NCBI RefSeq assembly: GCF_049065735.1
Contig: NZ_JBAKHD010000001.1
Location: 248,001 to 312,000, forward strand
DNA from: Paramesorhizobium sp049065735
Lineage (GTDB): Bacteria; Pseudomonadota; Alphaproteobacteria; Rhizobiales; Rhizobiaceae
DNA length: 64,000 bases
Direction of reading: 5' to 3'
Part shown: positions 45,301 to 52,472 of the stretch, in pieces
Numbering within the stretch: the first letter of the stretch is position 1
Layout of the letters: every line of letters starts with the position of its first letter
Notes under the pieces: model-generated
Seen by the model: only the letters and a program-made list of their open reading frames with translations
Told to the model about the DNA's origin: nothing
The model's database searches: none
Position numbers and translations under genes: made by a program

Positions 45301-46073
45301 AGAAGCTGATAGTCCTTCTTGAGGATGTTCAGCGTGTTGGGCGTGTTTCCCTTGATGGGATAGAGCTCGTCGGTAAACAGGTCTGTCGGGCGGCTGTCGG
45401 AAGTTTTATTTATATAGTCCTCGGCGGCCTTGTATTTTTCTGAACCGATGGGATGGTTGCGTGCTACATATTGTAGCGCCCATGCCTTATAGTCGGCGTT
45501 CTGGGTTTCTCTCGCACGCGTCAGCAGCAATTCCTGCTGGGGTACTTCGAGGAGGCCGCGCTCCGATACGTCGCCGGCATTGAAATCGCCGGTAATGAGT
45601 ATCGGGTTGATTTCGCTCTTGGCCCAGTCATTGAGCTCCTTGGCTTCCCTGACGCGGTGATCGAACGGGTCGTCCCAATAGTTTAGGTGTTCCGTGGCGA
45701 CGATCGTTGTCGGCCGCCCGCCCTCGGCGCCCAGTTTCATGTAAGGCGTTTTCTGCACGCCGCCCAGTCCGGTGGTTACCGGCAGCGCCGAAGCCAGCCC
45801 GGTGTCTCCATTGGCGAACTTCGCATAGGGCGGCAGCTTCGCCTCGATGTCGTTGCCGTAGTTGGTATTATATTCCTGTATTGTGATGACGTCGTATTTT
45901 CCGCCGGTGAAAAGATCGAGAGCCGTCGGATTCAGGCTGCTGGCTCCCCACGTGTTGAGGGAGATGATTCTTATCGTGTTGTCCGCCGCTTTCGCCGGCA
46001 TCGCCGCCATGATGGCTCCGACAGCCACCCCAAGCTTGGCGGCTGTCATCATGCTGTTGGTTTTTTTCCGCAT
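42369..46073 (-). CDS. autotransporter with an endonuclease/exonuclease/phosphatase passenger
   Basis: A type Va secreted protein of 1234 residues. A signal peptide ends near residue 29 (MPAKA). Residues ~34-355 form an EEP (DNase I/sphingomyelinase-type) domain with all catalytic motifs: Asn40 in SLNTWG, Glu67 in QEY, Asp163/Asn165 in GDFN, Asp300/His301 in IDHF and Asp342/His343 in SDHEA. Residues ~360-660 are unrecognised and include Cys567 and Cys582, unusual for a passenger. A passenger-associated repeat (GTFEKRGAGTLNLMAANSYTG) lies near 673-693. The last ~275 residues are the outer-membrane barrel, ending in Phe. A GTG at 46085 is an alternative start. It probably displays or releases a nuclease, phosphodiesterase or sphingomyelinase-like activity. 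Confidence 0.9.
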   Translation of the reverse strand: MRKKTNSMMTAAKLGVAVGAIMAAMPAKAADNTIRIISLNTWGASSLNPTALDLFTGGKYDVITIQEYNTNYGNDIEAKLPPYAKFANGDTGLASALPVTTGLGGVQKTPYMKLGAEGGRPTTIVATEHLNYWDDPFDHRVREAKELNDWAKSEINPILITGDFNAGDVSERGLLEVPQQELLLTRARETQNADYKAWALQYVARNHPIGSEKYKAAEDYINKTSDSRPTDLFTDELYPIKGNTPNTLNILKKDYQLLQNPEDREKFAPHELADGSTTWPSIGEDDEAFKWPSWGRTQIDHFMASRPYAKWWKLVDQPGDKYVGGVLDPSVTVGPDGKPLSDHEAVAHDIAWMGPRVIETADGKAGLIFDNEASGFDGAGEFKLSRNNNRTDVYLGQLSDENGVPIYRRPEMVQPISQQDLALLVSYAIYDRHDTAPYLAQLRTFVPSDKMEIFDKRVAELLVGAETRNAAFRKVIDDYFQAHRDEFPGVSAYDKLEWEDWGNILIKYLKADLTFQTVPTDTATPAWNELRAALGLDDPAERARLSKLTGLDFENDPYAPLKLQLSCLDAKHLSLQGAKDLCVDDHSRFKDIAITDGKTVAIDESEALGSADGTIILANGGIRTAGPDEKWASWTGPVTKIDKAVRLEGLGWIDVSHPTVPVDMMKAISGKGTFEKRGAGTLNLMAANSYTGGIIVTEGTLRAGVKGAFVDDTAYAVNGGTLDLGGFDLTMSLLTGAGLVKTGGASLDVDTLAPGGDDIGTLTVDGDLTLGAGSTYIANIAPDGKGDKLAVTGTAMLQGGDIYIAKLAGNYMPGQRYTILTAGEGVTGTFGNLSQNMPFVDLGLTYDPRNVYLDIARNDVAFPTVGITRNQKATAGAVEALDAGNDVYDAVVLQDSEAAARVAFDQLSGEIHASARTALINDSRLIRSAVNDRLRAAFNDVAASDVPVMGFGPDAKPLVKGETPQMAAWGQAFGAWSKTKSDGNAADLDQSTGGFITGFDAAVATDWRLGAFAGYSRTTFDAKGSGESDNYHAGVYGGGHFGALSVRSGLGYSWHSVETSRVVAFPGFEDRLKADYDAGTFQAFGELGYRIDMKQIAFEPFANLAHVRVKTDSFTETGGAAALSAAEETTSTTFTTLGLRASAPFTLGTVEAEARGTVGWQHAYGDTTPVSTLAFDGGNGFTVAGVPLAEDMGLVEAGFDVKLSERTTLGISYTGQFGSDVQQNGVDARFAVKF

Positions 46074-46103
46074 ATTGCGCCCCACTAATAATGATCGTTA
46101 ACG

Positions 46104-46156
46104 GACATAGAAATGTCAGTTTTTGATCATTACCTGAGGCATATGTCAGTTTGACA
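46104..46156. promoter_or_regulatory. repeat-rich upstream region of the autotransporter
   Basis: Two copies of ATGTCAGTTT begin at 46113 and 46143, exactly 30 bp apart (about three helical turns). Each is part of a small palindrome: GACAT-N4-ATGTC (46104-46117) and TGTCA-N3-TGACA (46144-46156). They lie 30-85 bp upstream of the autotransporter start and are candidate operator sites. The half-site resembles a PhoB half-site, but the 11-bp tandem spacing of a Pho box is absent. Confidence 0.5.
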
Positions 46157-46210
46157 ACATTATCCCCAAACGCTCCGCGCATCGCAAGCGGATGGGGGAT
46201 AAGAAGCCCA

Positions 46211-46870
46211 TCACGTCAAATTCCGCCGCCGCTCCAGTTCCGCCGCACTCGGCGTTTCGAACGCGAACGAGTCGGTGACGATCTCGCCGCCGCGAACATA
46301 TTTGTTGATGGTGACGCCGTTGTCGGAGGTCTTCGAACTGACGAGCTTCCAGGCATGGGGGAAGGAGCCGTCGCCGAACAGCCGCTTGCCCTTGCCCAGA
46401 ATGAGCGGGAAGATCGAGACATTGATCTCGTCGACCAGATTATATTGAAAAAGCGTCTTCAGGAAATCGGTCGAGCCTTGCGTCAGCAAATCCGGGCCAT
46501 CTCCGTCCTTGAGCGCCTTCACTCCCGCCACGGCATCGGGGCGAAGCACATGGCTGTTCTGCCAGTCGAGCTTCAGGTCCGGATTGCGGGTGGCAACATA
46601 TTTGTTGATGCGGTCGAACACCGAGCCGATGGGATCGCCCGGGGGCGCGTAGGGCCAATGCGCGGCGAAGATGTCATAGGTCTTGCGGCCGAGGAGCAGG
46701 TCGAAGGGCTTTGAGAACATCTCGCCCACCATCTCCTCCAGCGTCTTGTCGAAATAATGCGGCACCCAGCCGCCGAATTTGAAATCCCCCGTCGGATCTT
46801 CCTCAGGCCCGCCCGGCGCCTGCATCACCCCGTCGAGACTGGTCATCGCACCGACGATGATCTTCCGCAT
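46211..46870 (-). CDS. RibD C-terminal/dihydrofolate reductase-fold protein
   Basis: A 219-residue protein of the RibD_C/DHFR-like family, starting MRKIIVGAMTSLDGVMQAPG. It has LLLGRKTYDIFAAHWPY and LLTQGSTDFLKTLFQYNLVDEINVSIFPLILGKGKRLF, both usual for the yyaP/YwjB-like reductases. Members bind NADPH, but their substrates are mostly unknown. Its C-terminus faces away from the autotransporter gene, which is on the same strand 137 bp downstream. Confidence 0.88.
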   Translation of the reverse strand: MRKIIVGAMTSLDGVMQAPGGPEEDPTGDFKFGGWVPHYFDKTLEEMVGEMFSKPFDLLLGRKTYDIFAAHWPYAPPGDPIGSVFDRINKYVATRNPDLKLDWQNSHVLRPDAVAGVKALKDGDGPDLLTQGSTDFLKTLFQYNLVDEINVSIFPLILGKGKRLFGDGSFPHAWKLVSSKTSDNGVTINKYVRGGEIVTDSFAFETPSAAELERRRNLT

Positions 46871-46938
46871 TTTCGTTCTCCTTGGGTAAAAATCACTACG
46901 ATTACTTTCGTATCATGAATTTATACAGCAAGGCGATT

Positions 46939-47847
46939 TTAGCGGGGAATATTCTGCGCCTTGATGAAATCGACGAAAGCCCTGAGCGGAGCGGGCACGA
47001 AGCGCCGTCCGGGATAATAAAGGAACGGCCCGGAGAAGCGCTGCCACCAGGGCTCCAGGACCGGTTTGAGCGCGCCCTTGTCGAAATAAGGCTGGAGCCA
47101 ATCCTCGAACAGCCCGACAATGCCAAGACCGGCAATGGCCGCATCCACGGCCAGATCGATGCCGCCGCTTGCCTGCACGATGAGCGGTCCGGGCGGATCG
47201 ACCTTCACGATCTCGCCGTCGCGCTCGAACTCCCAGGGCGGCATCGCGCCGCTGGGAAAACGGTGGCGCAGGCAGGCGTGATCGAGGAGGTCGCGCGGGT
47301 GTTCGGGCCTTCCCCGTGCGTCGAGATAGGCAGGGGAGGCGGCCATCGCATAGCGCTGGATGCGCGGCCCGATGGGCACGGCGATCATATCCTGCTCCAG
47401 CTGTTCTTCATAGCGAATGCCCGCATCGCATCCGGCGGCGAGCACATCGACAAAATTCTCCTCCGTCACGACTTCCAGTCTGATGTCCGGATAGGCCGTA
47501 AGGAAGGACGGGACGATTTTGGGCAGCACCAGCCGCGCCGCGCTCACCGGCACGTTGAGGCGCAATACGCCCGTGGGACGCTCGCGATAGCGATTGACCA
47601 CATCGAGCGCCGCCTCCACCTCGGTGAGGGCAGGGGAAAGCCGCTCCATCAGGCCCTTGCCCGCTTCGGTCAGCACCACGCTGCGCGTCGTGCGGTTGAA
47701 GAGCCGCACGCCCAATTTTGCCTCCAGCCGCCGGATCGCCTCGGAGAGACCGGAGGGACTCACGCCGCTCACCCGCGCGCCATCGCGAAAGCCGCCCGCC
47801 CGCGCCACCGCCACGAAGGCATTTAGATCTCCGAGATCGACAGCCAT
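46939..47847 (-). CDS. LysR-family regulator next to an aldo/keto reductase
   Basis: A 302-residue LysR regulator: HTH FVAVARAGGFRDGARVSGVSPSGLSEAIRRLEAKLGVRLFNRTTRSVVLTEAG at residues 10-62, then the substrate-binding domain. It starts 94 bp from the divergent aldo/keto reductase gene, an arrangement common for regulator and target pairs in this subfamily. The ATG at 47847 follows a GGAG site. Confidence 0.88.
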   Translation of the reverse strand: MAVDLGDLNAFVAVARAGGFRDGARVSGVSPSGLSEAIRRLEAKLGVRLFNRTTRSVVLTEAGKGLMERLSPALTEVEAALDVVNRYRERPTGVLRLNVPVSAARLVLPKIVPSFLTAYPDIRLEVVTEENFVDVLAAGCDAGIRYEEQLEQDMIAVPIGPRIQRYAMAASPAYLDARGRPEHPRDLLDHACLRHRFPSGAMPPWEFERDGEIVKVDPPGPLIVQASGGIDLAVDAAIAGLGIVGLFEDWLQPYFDKGALKPVLEPWWQRFSGPFLYYPGRRFVPAPLRAFVDFIKAQNIPR

Positions 47848-47941
47848 TGTTCATTTCTCCGCACAGCCCATCCCGATTGTACTGGATTATCAGAGGGCAG
47901 AACAGGGTCTATCTCCAAGCTGTCAGAAAGAGGAGATACCC

Positions 47942-48811
47942 ATGACCGATATCATCAAAGCCGGCACGTTCAAGCTCGGCGACCGCACCGTGAAGCGCCT
48001 CGGCTACGGCGCCATGCAGCTCGCCGGACCGGGCGTATTCGGCCCGCCCAAGGACCGCCACGCGGCGATAAGCGTCCTGCGCGAGGCGATGGAGAGCGGC
48101 GTCAACCACATCGACACCAGCGATTTCTACGGCCCCCACGTCACCAACCAGCTGATCCGTGAGGCGTTGCATCCCTACCAGGACGATCTTGTCATCGTGA
48201 CCAAGATCGGCGCGCGCCGTGGCGACGATGCGTCATGGCTCCCCGCTTATACGCCCCAGGAGCTGACGCAGGCCGTCCATGACAATCTGCGCAATCTCGG
48301 GCTCGATGTGCTCGAAGTCGTCAATCTGCGCATCATGTTCGATCCGTTCCGTCCCGCCGAAGGGTCGATCGAGGCGCCGCTGACCGTGCTCGCCGATCTT
48401 CAGCGGCAGGGGCTGGTGCGCCATATCGGCCTCAGCAATGTCACCGCTACGCAGCTCGCGGAAGCCCGCCGCATCTGCGACATCGTCTGCGTGCAGAATC
48501 TCTATAATCTGGCCAATCGCGGCGACGATGCTTTCATCGACGATCTCGCCCGTGACGGCATCGCCTATGTGCCGTTCTTCCCGCTCGGCGGCTTCAGCCC
48601 GCTGCAATCGTCCACCCTGTCCGATGTTGCGGCGCGTCTCGGTGCAACGCCGATGCAGGTGGCGCTCGCCTGGCTGCTGCGCCGCGCGCCGAACATCCTG
48701 CTCATCCCCGGCACCTCTTCCGTCGCCCATCTGCACGAGAACCTCGCCGCCGCGGAGCTCGACCTTAACGCCGATGTGCTGGCGGAACTGGAAGGCGTGG
48801 CGGGGAAGTAG
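47942..48811 (+). CDS. aldo/keto reductase
   Basis: A 289-residue NADPH-dependent AKR of the YajO/PdxI-like group. The barrel has the catalytic Asp and Tyr in GVNHIDTSDFYGPHVTNQLIREAL, the lysine in VIVTKIGA, and the cofactor region LIPGTSSVAHLHENLAA. The histidine segment after strand 4 is replaced by VVNLRIM, a pattern seen in some AKRs. AAGAGGAGA at 47928-47936 sets the start. It is probably induced through the divergent LysR regulator. Confidence 0.88.
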   Translation: MTDIIKAGTFKLGDRTVKRLGYGAMQLAGPGVFGPPKDRHAAISVLREAMESGVNHIDTSDFYGPHVTNQLIREALHPYQDDLVIVTKIGARRGDDASWLPAYTPQELTQAVHDNLRNLGLDVLEVVNLRIMFDPFRPAEGSIEAPLTVLADLQRQGLVRHIGLSNVTATQLAEARRICDIVCVQNLYNLANRGDDAFIDDLARDGIAYVPFFPLGGFSPLQSSTLSDVAARLGATPMQVALAWLLRRAPNILLIPGTSSVAHLHENLAAAELDLNADVLAELEGVAGK

Positions 48812-48837
48812 GATTTGCCGGGATCAGTGCGGTTCCC

Positions 48838-48896
48838 GTTTTGAGGGAATCGCCAAGCATACCCCCTCTGCCCGGCAGGGCAGAGGGGGGTGCGGT
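48838..48896. repeat. collapsed type A palindromic repeat
   Basis: A short copy of the repeat at 12082-12238. It keeps the flank TTTTGAGGGAATCGCCAAGC (compare TTTTGACGGAATCGCGAGGC before the 12-kb copy) and the outer arms CCCCCTCTGCCCGG and CAGGGCAGAGGGGGG. The inner arms and centre are missing, leaving a tight hairpin. It looks like an internal deletion product. Confidence 0.7.
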
Positions 48897-49212
48897 CGCG
48901 CGGGTATGGAGACGAATTCAGCGTAGCGAGCAACAACCGAGGGAGCCTTTCGCTCCTTCATGCGTTCAAGAGCGCTTGGGTTAATGACGGACCCCGCCTG
49001 GCATCTAGCCGAAGGCGGCGTTCAGACCTTCGGATAGCGAGCGGCCATAGAGTAAGTTGTGCCGTTTGCATAATAATCTGGAGAGGTTAAAGTGAAAAAC
49101 GCGAAAATAATGATAGTTTATGTCGTTGTTTACGACGGTGTAGCCTATTGAAAGCTATAGTCTATCTCGAAAGATCTTGTGATCTGTTCTTTAAGGGAAG
49201 GTATGGCGGCGG
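48897..49212. other. intergenic leader region upstream of phaAB
   Basis: No gene is supported here. The last 120 bp are AT-rich and contain two small hairpins, GTCGTTGTTTACGAC (about 49120-49134) and AGATCTTGTGATCT (about 49174-49188). The promoter of the antiporter operon is expected in this stretch. A seven-codon frame, MAADDE then stop (49203-49223), follows AAGGGAAGG and overlaps the phaAB start region; it could be a leader peptide or chance. Confidence 0.5.
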
Positions 49213-52140
49213 ATGATGAGTAATAGCGTCCTGCTGCTTCTGCTTGTAAGCATCCCTTTTGCGGGCAGCATTATCATCGCTTTCTTCCGGCAGAGCGATC
49301 ATAATGGCGAGGCTTTTTTCGCCGGGGCGGTCGCTCTTGCCAGTTTGATCATCACTCTCGTGCTTTATCCGGTCGTCCGCGGCGGCGGTGTCGTGCGCGG
49401 TGAGCTAAGCTGGCTCCCTGCCTATGGGTTGGATTTCCAGCTGCGCATGGACGGCTTTGCCTGGATGTTCGCCGTGCTAGTGACGGGCATCGGCCTGCTC
49501 GTCATCATCTATGCGCGCTATTACATGTCCCCCGCCGATCCCGTGCCGCGCTTTTTCTCCTATTTCCTCGCTTTCATGGGCGCCATGCTCGGCCTGGTGC
49601 TTTCAGGCAATCTGGTCCTGCTCGTCATCTTCTGGGAACTGACCAGCATCACCTCCTTCCTCCTCATCGGCTACTGGTACCAGAACGCCGGGGCGCGGGA
49701 AGGCGCGCGCATGGCGTTGATGGTGACCGGCTTCGGCGGTGCCGCGCTCTTTTTCGGGGTTGTGCTTCTCGGTCATATCGCCGGCAGTTACGATCTCGAC
49801 CGGGTGCTTGCTGCCGGCGAAATCATCCGCGAAAGCCCGCTTTTCCTGCCGGCCATGCTGCTGATCGTGCTCGGCGCGCTCACCAAAAGCGCGCAGTTTC
49901 CGTTCCATTTCTGGCTGCCCAACGCCATGTCGGCGCCGACGCCCGTCTCGGCTTATCTCCATTCGGCGACCATGGTGGGCGCGGGGGTGTTCCTGCTGGC
50001 GCAGCTGTGGCCGGTTTTTGCGGGCACCGCCGAATGGTTCTGGGTCCTCGGCCTTTCCGGCCTTGCTTCGCTCGTCCTCGGCTCCTGGTTCGCGCTGTTC
50101 CAGCAGGATCTGAAAGGCCTGCTCGCCTTTTCGACGATCAGCCATCTGGGCCTGATAACGCTGCTCCTGAGCCTCGGGAGCCAGCTTGCCGCCGTTGCCG
50201 CCGTCTTCCACATCATCAATCACGCGACGTTCAAGGCCTCGCTGTTCATGGCCGCCGGCATTATCGATCATGAGACCGGCACACGCGACATGCGCCGCCT
50301 CCGAGGCCTGTTCCGCTTCATGCCCATCACGGCGACGCTTGCCATGGTTGCGGGCGCGGCGATGGCCGGTGTGCCGCTTCTCAACGGCTTCATTTCCAAG
50401 GAAATGTTTTTCGCCCAAACCGTCGCGCTTCACCGCGATAACATGCTTGATGCTGCCGAGCCTTACTTCGCCGTGATTGCCGGCATCTTCACGGTCGCCT
50501 ATTCGACTCGCTTCATCCACTGCGTCTTCTTCGGGCCGCCGCCGAAGGATTTACCGAGGACGCCGCACGAGCCGCCGCATTGGATGTATATTCCGATCGC
50601 CTTCCTGGTGCTCGCCTGCCTTGTCATCGGCATCATGCCCGGCATCTCGGTCGGGCCTTATCTGCGTACCGCCGCCATCGGCGTGCTGGGGGCCGAAACG
50701 CCGCGCTTCAGCCTCTCCATCTGGCATGGATTCAACCTGCCGCTCCTGATGAGCGCGATTGCGCTGGCGGGCGGGGTGGCGCTCTATTTCCTCTTGGAGA
50801 AATATCTGGCGACGAGCGAGGATGGCCCTCCCTTGTTCCGCCATATCAGGGCGAAGCGCATTTTCGAGCCTGTTCTCGACACGCTGTTCTGGCGTTGGCC
50901 GCGCGTCGCCAGACATTGGATCGGCACCCGCCGTCTCCAGCCGCAATTGCGTATTCTGGTTCTGGCGGCACTCGTCGCCGGGGCTTTGCCTTTCTATAAT
51001 GCAGGTGCCGCCGCCGGTCTGGTGCCGAGGCTCCCCATCGATCCGGTTTTCGCCATGCTCTGGATATTGGGCGGCATCTGCGCGGTCGGGGCTGCGGCCA
51101 ACGCCACCTTCCATCGGCTGGCGGCGCTGGTCATGCTCGGCGGCGCTGGGCTCGTCACCTGCGTTACCTTCGCTTGGGCGTCCGCGCCCGACCTCGCCAT
51201 GACCCAGCTCCTGGTCGAGACCGTCACCATGGTTCTCATCCTTCTGGGCTTGCGCTGGCTGCCCAAGCGCCCGGCGGGAGAGGAGATGATGCCGGTCGAG
51301 ACCGGTTCCCGCATCCGGCGCCATGGCGATTTTCTTATCGCTGCCGTGAGCGGAGGCGGCCTGGCTTTTCTCGCCTATGCGATCATGACGCGGCCGCTGC
51401 CGAGCAATATCGGCGATTACTTCATCGAACATGCCTATACGGAAGGCGGTGGGAGGAACATCGTCAACGTCATCCTCGTCGATTTCCGCGGTTTCGACAC
51501 GTTTGGCGAGATCGCGGTGCTAGGCGTGGTGGCCTTGAGCGTCTTCGCGCTGCTCCGCCGCTTCCGCCCCGCACCGGAAAGCATCGGCGCTCCGCGCCAG
51601 CAGCAGATCCAGCATGCCGACGACCAGATGAGGGCAGACCGTCAGCCGGGCGATACGCTTACCGATTATCTCACCGTGCCTTCGGTCATCATGCAATGGC
51701 TTTTTCCCGTCATCATCGTCTTCGCGGTTTATCTGTTCCTGCGCGGGCATGATTTGCCGGGCGGCGGCTTTGCCGCCGGTGTCGCGCTGGCGACCGGGTT
51801 TATCCTGCAATATATGGCGGTTGGCATTCGCGGCGCCGAAAGCCGCTTGCGCATCCTGCCGCTGCGCTGGATCGCGCTCGGCCTTCTCATCGCCGCGTTC
51901 ACGGCCATGGGCTCCTGGGTCTTCGGCTATCCGTTCCTGACTGAGTATAAGTACCATCCAGTCCTGCCACTGGTGGGCGAAATCCCGGCGACGAGTGCGC
52001 TTCTGTTCGATGTCGGTGTGTTTCTGCTCGTCGTCGGCGCAACGGTGCTGGTGCTGGTCGCGCTTGCGCACCAGTCGGTGCGCAGTCATCGGGCCGCGCA
52101 TTCCGCAGCGCCTCCTAAGGAGAAACGCCGATGGAACTGA
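49213..52140 (+). CDS. phaAB: monovalent cation/H+ antiporter subunits A and B, fused
   Basis: The large subunit of a Mrp/Pha-type K+(Na+)/H+ antiporter, 975 residues with about 20 or more membrane helices. The N-terminal two thirds are NuoL-like (FSYFLAFMGAMLGLVLSGNLVLLVIFWELTSI; FHFWLPNAMSAPTPVSAYLHSATMV). The C-terminal ~170 residues are an MnhB domain (VPSVIMQWLFPVIIVFAVYLFLRGHDLPGGGFAAG). The A-B fusion is the form found in rhizobia. ATG codons at 49213 and 49216 are both possible starts. It overlaps phaC by ten bases. Confidence 0.94.
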   Translation: MMSNSVLLLLLVSIPFAGSIIIAFFRQSDHNGEAFFAGAVALASLIITLVLYPVVRGGGVVRGELSWLPAYGLDFQLRMDGFAWMFAVLVTGIGLLVIIYARYYMSPADPVPRFFSYFLAFMGAMLGLVLSGNLVLLVIFWELTSITSFLLIGYWYQNAGAREGARMALMVTGFGGAALFFGVVLLGHIAGSYDLDRVLAAGEIIRESPLFLPAMLLIVLGALTKSAQFPFHFWLPNAMSAPTPVSAYLHSATMVGAGVFLLAQLWPVFAGTAEWFWVLGLSGLASLVLGSWFALFQQDLKGLLAFSTISHLGLITLLLSLGSQLAAVAAVFHIINHATFKASLFMAAGIIDHETGTRDMRRLRGLFRFMPITATLAMVAGAAMAGVPLLNGFISKEMFFAQTVALHRDNMLDAAEPYFAVIAGIFTVAYSTRFIHCVFFGPPPKDLPRTPHEPPHWMYIPIAFLVLACLVIGIMPGISVGPYLRTAAIGVLGAETPRFSLSIWHGFNLPLLMSAIALAGGVALYFLLEKYLATSEDGPPLFRHIRAKRIFEPVLDTLFWRWPRVARHWIGTRRLQPQLRILVLAALVAGALPFYNAGAAAGLVPRLPIDPVFAMLWILGGICAVGAAANATFHRLAALVMLGGAGLVTCVTFAWASAPDLAMTQLLVETVTMVLILLGLRWLPKRPAGEEMMPVETGSRIRRHGDFLIAAVSGGGLAFLAYAIMTRPLPSNIGDYFIEHAYTEGGGRNIVNVILVDFRGFDTFGEIAVLGVVALSVFALLRRFRPAPESIGAPRQQQIQHADDQMRADRQPGDTLTDYLTVPSVIMQWLFPVIIVFAVYLFLRGHDLPGGGFAAGVALATGFILQYMAVGIRGAESRLRILPLRWIALGLLIAAFTAMGSWVFGYPFLTEYKYHPVLPLVGEIPATSALLFDVGVFLLVVGATVLVLVALAHQSVRSHRAAHSAAPPKEKRRWN

Positions 52141-52472
52141 TCATCGCGCTTGCCATAGGACTCCTGAGCGCCTCGGGCATCTGGCTGCTACTGCGGCCCC
52201 GCACCTTCCAGCTGATCGTCGGCCTGTCGCTGATTTCCTACGCGGTCAATCTTTTCATCTTCGCCATGGGGCGGCTCAAGCTGGGCGCTCCGCCCGTGCT
52301 GCCAAACGATGGCCCCGGCGATCCCGCACTTTATAGCGATCCGGTGCCGCAGGCCCTCGTGCTGACGGCCATCGTCATCGGCTTCGCCATGACGGCGCTT
52401 TTTCTCGTCGTCCTGCTCGCCTCGCGCGGATTGACGGGCACCGACCATGTCGATGGCAGGGAGCAGAAATGA
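52131..52472 (+). CDS. phaC: monovalent cation/H+ antiporter subunit C
   Basis: A 113-residue NuoK-like subunit with three hydrophobic helices (MELIIALAIGLLSASGIWLL at the start, then FQLIVGLSLISYAVNLFIF and ALVLTAIVIGFAMTALFLVVLLA). It completes the membrane arm of the Pha antiporter. AAGGAG precedes the start within the end of phaAB, and its stop overlaps phaD in an ATGA. Confidence 0.94.
   Translation: MELIIALAIGLLSASGIWLLLRPRTFQLIVGLSLISYAVNLFIFAMGRLKLGAPPVLPNDGPGDPALYSDPVPQALVLTAIVIGFAMTALFLVVLLASRGLTGTDHVDGREQK

Noticed and set aside
43680..45443. A 587-codon plus-strand frame inside the autotransporter gene
   Set aside because: It runs antisense to the EEP/autotransporter gene, whose motifs and signal peptide are clear. 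The antisense product is Arg- and Gly-rich without recognisable domains.
46104..46156. Canonical Pho box upstream of the autotransporter
   Set aside because: The half-site resembles one, but no two units occur at the required 11-bp spacing. Kept only as unassigned repeats.
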